NCBI GenBank assembly: GCA_003140655.1
Contig: PLKR01000587.1
Coordinates: forward strand, 1,858-7,844
Source: Acidobacteriaceae bacterium
GTDB lineage: Bacteria > Acidobacteriota > Terriglobia > Terriglobales > Acidobacteriaceae
DNA length: 5,987 nucleotides
Direction of reading: 5' to 3'
Shown: positions 1-4,921 of the stretch, piece after piece
How positions within the stretch are numbered: the first letter of the stretch is position 1
Layout of the letters: each line of letters starts with the position of its first letter
The notes under the pieces: model-generated
Database searches by the model: none
What the model was told of the DNA's origin: nothing
The model's input: the letters and a program-made list of their open reading frames with translations, nothing else
Translations under genes and position numbers: made by a program

Positions 1-1
1 G

Positions 2-871
2 TTGAGCTTTGCTTTTGGATTGAACCTGACGGCATCGCGCCTGGGCACTTTTGCCGCGCTCAACTCTCCTACCTGGGCGCGCTGGGCCTACGCCAGTTGG
101 CGAACTCCCTTCCTGATTGCTTTGGGGTTTGCGGCACTCAGCCTGGTGGGCGCCATCGTTTACTGGTTCATGGAAGAATGGGCGGAGAAGAACTACAGCC
201 TGGGAGCGATTTCTACCGACAAGGTAGTATTCGCTGACCTGTGGAAGTTTGGCGTGAGTTACTGGCTTATTGTCGCGCTTTGCATTGTTTTCTATTCGGC
301 CATCTTCCCTTTTCAGACTTTCGCGGTGAAGTTTTTCATGGAGGCGCATGGCACTTCGCGGGAGTTTGGCGGGTTCTTATCGAGCATGCTGACATTGTTC
401 GCCATGATTGCCACGCCGCTGTTTGGCCTGTGGGTGGACCGCGTGGGCAAACGGGCGCTCTTGATGATGTTTGGGTCTTTGCTGCTGATTCCTGTGTATC
501 TGATGATGGGTTATACGCAGGTCAACCTGTATGTGCCCATGGCGATGATGGGGGTGGCGTTTTCGCTGATTCCGGCCGTGATGTGGCCTTCAGTGGCCTA
601 CATCGTCGATCAATCAAAGCTGGGGACAGCGTATGGGTTGATGACCATGATCCAGAATATCGGGCTCTTTGGCCTTAACTTGCTGGTCGGATGGGCCAAC
701 GAGTATGGCCATGCCGATGCCAGCAATCCGGCCGGATACCGCCTCGGCATGTGGATTTTCTCGATTCTGGGCATTCTGGGGGTAGTGTTCGCGTTTCTGT
801 TGCGGCGGCGGGAAATGGGGCCTCATGGGCATGGGCTGGAGACGATTACCACGGCTAAGAGCGCGGCATAG
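2..871 (+). CDS. MFS transporter, MFSD1-like, C-terminal part (5' partial)
   Basis: This is the C-terminal 289 or so codons of a major facilitator superfamily permease. The frame is open to the left edge, so the TTG at position 2 is not taken as the real start and the first membrane segments lie outside the window. About seven hydrophobic segments are visible, near residues 35-57, 85-107, 124-144, 152-170, 176-197, 209-230 and 248-267, which fits TM6-TM12 of a 12-TM protein. A motif-A-like cytoplasmic loop, GLWVDRVGKR, sits at 142-151, where the second MFS repeat carries it. The stretches FGLNLTASRLG (5-15), FYSAIFPF (97-104) and LGTAYGLMTMIQNIGL (207-222) closely resemble what I remember of animal MFSD1, a lysosomal dipeptide transporter. 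Substrate is therefore unproven, but peptides are a reasonable guess. It ends in a short hydrophilic tail and TAG. No terminator is evident downstream, and the intergenic gap separates it from the sigma-factor block. Family confidence is high; subfamily is inferred. Confidence 0.9.
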   Translation: MSFAFGLNLTASRLGTFAALNSPTWARWAYASWRTPFLIALGFAALSLVGAIVYWFMEEWAEKNYSLGAISTDKVVFADLWKFGVSYWLIVALCIVFYSAIFPFQTFAVKFFMEAHGTSREFGGFLSSMLTLFAMIATPLFGLWVDRVGKRALLMMFGSLLLIPVYLMMGYTQVNLYVPMAMMGVAFSLIPAVMWPSVAYIVDQSKLGTAYGLMTMIQNIGLFGLNLLVGWANEYGHADASNPAGYRLGMWIFSILGILGVVFAFLLRRREMGPHGHGLETITTAKSAA

Positions 872-899
872 GGCGGCGGCAGGGAGCTAGAACATCTTT

Positions 900-927
900 A
901 ACACAGGGGCACCTGAGGAACACAGGG
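900..927 (+). repeat. Degenerate short tandem motif (three ACACAGGG-like units)
   Basis: Three adjacent units read AACACAGGGG (900-909), CACCTGAGG (910-918) and AACACAGGG (919-927). The outer two are almost identical and the middle one is diverged. The pattern resembles the short ACACAGAGG-type intergenic repeats I recall from Acidobacteriota and other environmental genomes. With only three units it may be a decayed remnant. It lies shortly after the transporter stop codon and has no visible role. Confidence 0.35.
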
Positions 928-1094
928 TAGATCAAAGGCTACTGATTTTCGGAGGTTGCGACTGTTGGGTTTGGTTGGGGTTTGAAGTCTAGGACGAGTG
1001 GATGCATCCAAGGCTAGAAATGCAAAGGCCTTCGGCGGGGTTCGGGGCGGGAATTGGGTTAGCCGCCTTGATCCGAAGATCGGTAGAAATACTC

Positions 1095-1103
1095 TGATAT
1101 TCT
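1095..1103 (+). promoter_or_regulatory. Candidate extended -10 promoter for the sigma-factor gene
   Basis: TGATATTCT matches the extended -10 form TGnTATnnT. There is no good -35 hexamer at the usual distance; TTGATC at 1068-1073 is too far away (24 bases). Initiation would fall near 1110, leaving a leader of about 95 bases before the TTG at 1204. Motif matching by eye only. Confidence 0.25.
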
Positions 1104-1130
1104 GGAACTGTGGAGGCCGCTACCTTCGAA
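1104..1130 (+). promoter_or_regulatory. Candidate ECF (sigma-E-type) promoter, possible autoregulation
   Basis: GGAACT at 1104-1109 is followed after 16 bases by TCGAA at 1126-1130. The E. coli sigma-E promoter has a GGAACTT-like -35 and a TCAAA or TCTAA-like -10 at about this spacing, and many ECF sigma factors use an AAC-containing -35. Placed directly upstream of an ECF sigma gene, it fits positive autoregulation, with initiation near 1136. Whether this ECF group recognises these motifs is unknown. Confidence 0.3.
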
Positions 1131-1203
1131 CCAAAGTCACGCAAACAATACAACACAAACTACTTATGCCGCATCCCAACGATTGCGGCCCGGAATAGGC
1201 GAC

Positions 1204-1818
1204 TTGACCGAGCCAAGACAACCAAAGGGCACCGAACCTAGCGAAGCCGAGTTGATCGAGAGGGCCAAGCTGGGGGACGCGGAAGCGTTCCAGGGGCTCT
1301 ACGACAAGCACAAACGGCGGGTATATTCGCTGTGTCTGCGCATGACGGCGAACACGGCGGAGGCCGAAGATCTGGCGCAGGAGGCATTCCTGCAGCTCTA
1401 CCGCAAGATCGCGACGTTTCGCGGGGAGTCGGCATTTTCGACGTGGTTGCACCGGCTTTCGGTCAACGTCGTGCTGATGCATTTAAGGAAGAAAAGTCTT
1501 CCGGTGGTTTCGCTAGAAGAGACTACGCAGGGGACTGAGGAAGATTCTCCGAAGAGGGATTTCGGAGCGGACGATGTGGCGCTGGCCGGATCCATTGACC
1601 GGATGCAGTTGCAAAGGGCAGTGGAGAGTCTCCCTCCCGGCTACCGGATGATATTTGTGCTTCACGACATCGAAGGATACGAGCATAATGAGATCGCGAA
1701 AATCGCGGGATGCTCGATTGGCAACAGCAAGTCGCAGTTGCACAAGGCGCGCATGAAGTTGCGCGACCTGCTCAAGATGAATAGAGCCGAAGAGGCCGGG
1801 AAAACTCGAGCAGGTTAG
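1204..1818 (+). CDS. ECF-family RNA polymerase sigma factor (sigma-70, RpoE-like)
   Basis: This protein directs RNA polymerase to a specific promoter set, probably in response to an envelope or environmental signal relayed by the downstream anti-sigma factor. With the chosen start it is 204 residues, a normal ECF length. Region 2 spans about 16-98 and includes DLAQEAF (56-62) and [20 protein letters not shown] (78-97), the -10 recognition and melting part. An acidic linker follows (about 99-133). Region 4 spans about 134-190 with a helix-turn-helix including [20 protein letters not shown]. Regions 1 and 3 are absent, as expected for ECF factors. Both possible starts are TTG. The one at 1204 has a weak TAGG/GGA upstream, whereas the one at 1183 (seven codons earlier) has no Shine-Dalgarno sequence; an in-frame TAG at 1084 limits extension. 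It is followed after 83 bases by a zinc-finger anti-sigma gene, its likely regulator. Family certain; regulon unknown. Confidence 0.95.
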   Translation: MTEPRQPKGTEPSEAELIERAKLGDAEAFQGLYDKHKRRVYSLCLRMTANTAEAEDLAQEAFLQLYRKIATFRGESAFSTWLHRLSVNVVLMHLRKKSLPVVSLEETTQGTEEDSPKRDFGADDVALAGSIDRMQLQRAVESLPPGYRMIFVLHDIEGYEHNEIAKIAGCSIGNSKSQLHKARMKLRDLLKMNRAEEAGKTRAG

Positions 1819-1866
1819 CAAGCTTTAGAGAGCTGAAGGGCAGTAACCTGGGCAGGGGCGCAAGAA

Positions 1867-1883
1867 CTGCGGTTGAGCCGCAG
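1867..1883 (+). promoter_or_regulatory. Hairpin in the sigma/anti-sigma intercistronic leader
   Basis: CTGCGG (1867-1872) and CCGCAG (1878-1883) form a perfect 6-bp stem with a 5-base loop TTGAG. It ends eight bases before the G-rich ribosome binding site of the anti-sigma gene. No T-run follows, so it is not a standard intrinsic terminator. It could affect translation initiation or mRNA processing between the sigma and anti-sigma cistrons. Function is inferred from position only. Confidence 0.35.
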
Positions 1884-1901
1884 AAGACTTGGGGAGAGGT
1901 T

Positions 1902-2513
1902 ATGAATTGCGTTGAGCTGCAGCAGAGCTTGGCGGAAGTAGAAGACGGCAGTAGTTTGGAACAGCGAGCCCATCTGAGGGCGTGCCCAGCGTGCTCAGCG
2001 CTGGTGAACGAATTGAACCTGATCGTCGCGGCGGCTGGCGAGTTGCAAGCGGCGGAAGAACCCAGTCCCAGGGTTTGGAACTCCATCGAATTCGCATTGC
2101 GGCAAGAGGGACTGATCCGTCCGCAGCGGCCGCTTGTGCCTTCGTTCAGTGCCCGCTGGGGAGCGGCACGATGGCTGGTGCCCATGGCGGCAATGTTGTT
2201 GCTGGCGTTGGGAATCTACGTGCGGCGTGAGTCACTGCCCAATCAAATGGCCCAACAGGCTTCCGTGGCCGTGCCGGCTGCGAACTCGTCTGACCTGAAT
2301 GACGCCGACTTGATGCAAGAGGTTGTGGACAACGAGCCCGCGATGAAGACGCAATACGCAGAGAACCTGCGACAAGTGAATGAATCCATCCGCGACGCGC
2401 AGGGGGTGGTGGATGAGAGTCCGAATGACGAGGACGCCCGGCGGTCGCTGATGGATGCGTACCAGCAGAAGTCCATGCTGTTTCAGATGGCGATGGACCG
2501 CTCTCTGCCATAA
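1902..2513 (+). CDS. Membrane-anchored zinc-finger anti-sigma factor (ZAS, zf-HC2 type)
   Basis: This is the likely partner and inhibitor of the adjacent ECF sigma factor. The N-terminal cytoplasmic domain holds the ZAS signature HLRACPAC, with H24, C28 and C31 as HxxxCxxC, plus C3 as a plausible fourth zinc ligand. A single hydrophobic segment at about 90-107 is flanked by R85/R90 and R108/R109, giving a cytoplasmic N-terminus and a periplasmic C-terminus. The outer part (110-203) is polar and predicted helical, ending in PNDEDARRSLMDAYQQKS followed by a hydrophobic MLFQMAMDRSL tail; I recall this tail from other acidobacterial anti-sigma proteins. Start is ATG 1902, preceded by GGGGAGAGG at 1891-1899. 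By family analogy, a signal sensed by the outer domain, proteolysis, or zinc/thiol chemistry would release the sigma factor. Which of these applies is not visible. The next start candidate lies directly after the TAA. Confidence 0.88.
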   Translation: MNCVELQQSLAEVEDGSSLEQRAHLRACPACSALVNELNLIVAAAGELQAAEEPSPRVWNSIEFALRQEGLIRPQRPLVPSFSARWGAARWLVPMAAMLLLALGIYVRRESLPNQMAQQASVAVPAANSSDLNDADLMQEVVDNEPAMKTQYAENLRQVNESIRDAQGVVDESPNDEDARRSLMDAYQQKSMLFQMAMDRSLP

Positions 2514-2566
2514 ATGGCGGAAAGTTTCGAGCCGTGTTTTACGGCGATGGATCGGCAAGCAGCTTT

Positions 2567-2573
2567 GGGGGAG
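2567..2573 (+). promoter_or_regulatory. Ribosome binding site that sets the start of the DUF4097 gene
   Basis: GGGGGAG lies six bases upstream of ATG 2580. The in-frame ATG at 2514, which directly follows the anti-sigma TAA, has no Shine-Dalgarno sequence. Starting at 2580 also places a proper signal peptide at the N-terminus, so 2580 is preferred. Confidence 0.7.
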
Positions 2574-2579
2574 TCGCAT

Positions 2580-3443
2580 ATGGCGAACAAACGCGCGGCA
2601 AAACTCGTGGCGATTGGCGTGATCGTGGCGGGTACGCTGGTGGCCGAGAGCAGGAAAGAGTACCACTTCGCGGTGGGGCCCAGAGCGGGCGTGTCGGTGA
2701 TGAATCCGTATGGCTCGATCTGGGTGAAACCGTCTTTGAACAACACGGTAGTGGTGAACGCGGTTTTGCACTCCGACAAGGTTGAGGTGGATAACAGCCA
2801 GAACGGAAACCGCGTGGATATTCAATCGCACCTGCTGGCCGGAGCCGACTCCGACTCGGGACGCGTGGATTATGAGGTTCTGGTTCCCGCTGATGCAAGC
2901 ATCACGTTGCATTCGAGCACCGGATCGCTGCGCGCCGAGAAACTGCACGGCGACGTCAGTCTGGAAGGCGCCGGAGCGGAGGTGGATGTTCGCGACGTCT
3001 CGGATGCCCATGTGCATGTGAAGACCATGAACGGGCCGGTGAATCTGGACAACATCCAGAACGGGCACGTTGAGGTGGACTCGTTGAGCGGAGAGGTTAC
3101 GATGAGGGGCGTGAATGGCCCGCTGGTGCAGGTGGTTTCGACGAGCGGCAAAATCAACTACATTGGTGACTTCGGCAACAGCGGCGAATACCGGCTGACC
3201 AGCCACAGTGGCGACATTGAAGCGACCATTCCGGAGTGGACTTCCGCCGACGTGAGCGCCCGCTCCGTACGCGGAGAAGTACACGACGATATTCCGCTGC
3301 AACCGAAAAACCATACCTGGTTTCCGGTCGATAAGGGACGTGCCTTCGCAGGTACCATGGGCAGAGTAGCGGTGTCCTCCACGGTAGTGCTGCGCACCTT
3401 CAGTGGTAAAATTCACCTCAGAAAACGCTCCGAAAACAAATAA
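2580..3443 (+). CDS. Exported DUF4097-type beta-repeat protein
   Basis: This is a 287-residue protein that looks secreted to the periplasm or cell surface. Residues 1-23 form a signal peptide: basic MANKRAAK, then a hydrophobic core and LVA before ES at 23-24. The mature part is almost all beta strand, with repeated turns of the form S/N-G-x-hydrophobic: STGSL, MNGPV, LSGEV, TSGKI, HSGDI and FSGKI. The glycines fall at 115, 152, 171, 190, 211 and 276, so the central ones are 19-21 residues apart. This is the stacked-rung pattern of DUF4097, a putative adhesin-like family. There are no cysteines and no C-terminal anchor. It follows a sigma/anti-sigma pair, so it may be an output of the stress response or a periplasmic sensor partner. 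I recall that LiaG, in the Bacillus lia envelope-stress operon, also has this domain, but that link is only an analogy. Biochemical function unknown. Confidence 0.85.
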   Translation: MANKRAAKLVAIGVIVAGTLVAESRKEYHFAVGPRAGVSVMNPYGSIWVKPSLNNTVVVNAVLHSDKVEVDNSQNGNRVDIQSHLLAGADSDSGRVDYEVLVPADASITLHSSTGSLRAEKLHGDVSLEGAGAEVDVRDVSDAHVHVKTMNGPVNLDNIQNGHVEVDSLSGEVTMRGVNGPLVQVVSTSGKINYIGDFGNSGEYRLTSHSGDIEATIPEWTSADVSARSVRGEVHDDIPLQPKNHTWFPVDKGRAFAGTMGRVAVSSTVVLRTFSGKIHLRKRSENK

Positions 3444-3514
3444 AGAAAACGAAGCGAAAACCGGATCGGCGCAAACGCTCTGCTCAAGGCCCGGCCAAAA
3501 CGACGGGGGCTGGT

Positions 3515-4114
3515 GTGGTTGGCCGCAAGCCTGCAGCCAGGCGCCGGAAGACGGGACCGCGGGCTGTAATCCTGATCGGATTCATGGGCGCCGGCAAGAG
3601 CAGTGTGGGCCGGGCTTTAGGTGAGCGGCTGGGCTGGACGTTTGAGGATCTCGACGAGCGCATTGAGCGGCGTGAGCGGCGTAAGGTGCATGAAATCTTC
3701 CGTGATTCTGGGGAACCGGCGTTTCGCCTTGCGGAACTTGCAGCCTTAAAGGAATTGTTGAGTGAGTTGCGTGCCGGAACAGAAAGAATCGTAGCCCTCG
3801 GCGGTGGCGCCTTTGTGCAGAAGCACAATGCGCGGCTGATCAACGCTGGAGGCGTTCCCACGGTATTCTTAGACGCGGGCGCGGAAGAATTGTGGCGGCG
3901 TTGCCGGCAGCAGGCAGAAGAGCAAGGAATTGAGCGTCCTCTACTCAGCAGCCTGGAAAGCTTTCGGGAGCTTTACGAGACACGGCGGCCGGATTACTTG
4001 AAGGCATCGTTTAGGCAGGAGACCGGCGGGAAGACCGTCGAGGAGATTGCGGCAAAAGTAGTTCAAGCTCTGGGCCTGGGGCGAAGCCGTGGAAGGCGAG
4101 GAGAAAAGCAGTGA
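3515..4114 (+). CDS. aroK: Shikimate kinase
   Basis: It phosphorylates shikimate to shikimate 3-phosphate with ATP, the fifth step of chorismate synthesis for aromatic amino acids, in the cytoplasm. The full motif set is present: Walker A GFMGAGKSS (22-30), the DxD shikimate/Mg site D45-L-D47, IFRDSGEPAFR (61-71) with the substrate arginine R71, GGG (96-98), the lid sequence RPLL (141-144) and the adenine-side RRPDY (157-161). At 199 residues it is longer than the usual 170 or so, owing to basic tails at both ends (KPAARRRKTGPR at 5-16 and GRSRGRRGEKQ at the C-terminus). Start is GTG 3515, with GGGGG at 3505-3509. The frame remains open upstream to a TAA at 3407-3409 but has no ATG, GTG or TTG there, so the N-terminus is uncertain. 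Its stop overlaps the next gene by four bases (GTGA). Confidence 0.95.
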   Translation: MVGRKPAARRRKTGPRAVILIGFMGAGKSSVGRALGERLGWTFEDLDERIERRERRKVHEIFRDSGEPAFRLAELAALKELLSELRAGTERIVALGGGAFVQKHNARLINAGGVPTVFLDAGAEELWRRCRQQAEEQGIERPLLSSLESFRELYETRRPDYLKASFRQETGGKTVEEIAAKVVQALGLGRSRGRRGEKQ

Positions 4115-4860
4115 CTCTGATGGCGCGGATCCAATGGGGAACGGTGGCGGTTCTAGCGTGCGCGGCTTTGTTATACGCCGGCGACAAGAAGGACAGGCCG
4201 AAGCAGGCGGGCCCGCAAGAGGTCGATTCGGGCTCGTTCGGCGTCTTCGTCAGGGGCCAACGCGTGGTCACTGAAGCTTTCAGCGTGCAGCAGGACAACG
4301 GCATCAGCGTAGTGAAGTCGCAATTAAAGGAAACTGGCGGTTCGGCTTCCTCCGGTCAGAGGTCGGAGTTGCAGATGACTGACAGCGGGGAGTTGGTTCG
4401 TTACGAATGGAGCGATGGCAGCGGTTCGCTGGTGGTAACGCCTAACAATGAATTCCTTCTGGAAAAGATCACTACCGCGGCCTCTTCCAAGCCGGCCGAG
4501 CAACCGTTTCTGATGCCGAGCACGTCAGCGATTCTGGACAACAATTTTTTTATACACCGTGAAGTGCTGGCATGGCGGTATCTGAAGACGAACTGCAGCA
4601 GCGAGAGCGGGGAATTCCGGTGCAAGAAGGATCCGGGGGAGTACGGCGTCCTGGTGCCGCAAGATCGTACCTCGATGCGGGTACGCCTGGAACTGGTGGG
4701 AAGAGAAAAAGTTACAATTCGGGGAACGGAGCGGGAGCTGTTACGGCTGAACTTGTTGGGCGAGTCATTCTCCTGGGCGCTTTGGGTGGATGATAAGGAC
4801 CAGTTCAAGCTGATGCGGGTGCTGATTGCCGACGCTAATACCGAAGTAGTGCGGGACTAG
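4111..4860 (+). CDS. Exported protein of unknown function
   Basis: I do not recognise a characterised function. The 249-residue product begins with a signal-like segment: R6, a hydrophobic stretch over 9-22, and a plausible cut after LYA (21-23) before GDKK. A lipobox reading (VLAC, C17) is less likely because hydrophobic residues continue past the cysteine. The mature protein is rich in beta strands. It opens with GSFGVFVRGQRV (41-52), has LDNNFFIHRE (142-151) mid-chain and ends with FSWALWVDDKDQFKLMRV (220-237). This general layout recalls DUF3108/DUF6134-like periplasmic beta proteins, a weak comparison from memory. Two cysteines, C162 and C171, could form a disulphide in the periplasm. 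Start is GTG 4111, with AGGAG at 4099-4103 seven bases upstream; the ATG at 4120 is too far from it. The GTGA overlap implies translational coupling to aroK, though no metabolic link to shikimate is visible. Confidence 0.8.
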   Translation: MTLMARIQWGTVAVLACAALLYAGDKKDRPKQAGPQEVDSGSFGVFVRGQRVVTEAFSVQQDNGISVVKSQLKETGGSASSGQRSELQMTDSGELVRYEWSDGSGSLVVTPNNEFLLEKITTAASSKPAEQPFLMPSTSAILDNNFFIHREVLAWRYLKTNCSSESGEFRCKKDPGEYGVLVPQDRTSMRVRLELVGREKVTIRGTERELLRLNLLGESFSWALWVDDKDQFKLMRVLIADANTEVVRD

Positions 4861-4873
4861 CGAGGACGCGGCA

Positions 4874-4921
4874 ATGGCGCGAAACTTTATTCAGAGCGCA
4901 GGTGGGCCACGATGCCGGTGA
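4874..4921 (+). other. Possible 15-codon leader ORF overlapping the AI-2E gene start
   Basis: ATG 4874 is preceded by AGGA at 4863-4866, seven bases upstream, and encodes MARNFIQSAGGPRCR before TGA at 4919-4921. The stop lies just past ATG 4912 of the transporter gene in another frame, so ribosomes finishing it could reinitiate there. Such a short frame with a decent Shine-Dalgarno sequence can occur by chance, and no codon signal can be read from 15 codons. Confidence 0.2.

Larger units (their letters stand above)
872..1203. other. Intergenic region with putative regulatory content
   Basis: No convincing gene lies here. A 66-codon frame from GTG 998 to 1198 has no ribosome binding site and no recognisable protein pattern. 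The region holds a degenerate 9-10 base tandem motif at 900-927, a G/T-rich tract at about 964-984 (GGG, GG and GGGG runs separated by T runs), a 12-base perfect palindrome TGGATGCATCCA at 999-1010, and a GGCGG/CCGCC hairpin (1046-1050 with 1063-1067) that has no following T-run. Two promoter candidates lie at 1095-1130. I see no tRNA, no convincing terminator for the upstream transporter gene and no mobile element. Confidence 0.6.

Noticed and set aside
999..1010. 12-base perfect palindrome TGGATGCATCCA as an operator
   Set aside because: A palindrome of this length is expected about once by chance in a window of this size, and it lies about 90 bases from the promoter candidates with no second copy.
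1043..1070. GGCGG/CCGCC hairpin as a terminator of the transporter gene
   Set aside because: The stem is short with a 12-base loop, no T-run follows, and it lies over 170 bases beyond the stop codon.
998..1198. 66-codon plus-strand frame in the intergenic region
   Set aside because: GTG start without a Shine-Dalgarno sequence, no recognisable motif, and it overlaps the candidate promoters and the start of the sigma gene.
2514..2579. ATG directly after the anti-sigma TAA as the start of the DUF4097 gene
   Set aside because: It has no ribosome binding site and would put 22 polar residues before the signal peptide. ATG 2580 has GGGGGAG six bases upstream and gives a standard signal peptide.
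2232..3416. 394-codon open frame on the minus strand opposite the anti-sigma and DUF4097 genes
   Set aside because: It is unusually long, but its product is dominated by His, Arg and Val, as expected from reading GC-rich GTG/GAC-type sense codons backwards. No domain is recognisable, whereas the plus strand has clear genes with a signal peptide, zinc finger and ribosome binding sites.
4545..4551. Run of seven T in the exported-protein gene as a slippage or phase-variation site
   Set aside because: The frame continues intact through LDNNFFIH with no sign of disruption, and seven T is short for phase variation. It encodes a plausible Phe-Phe pair.
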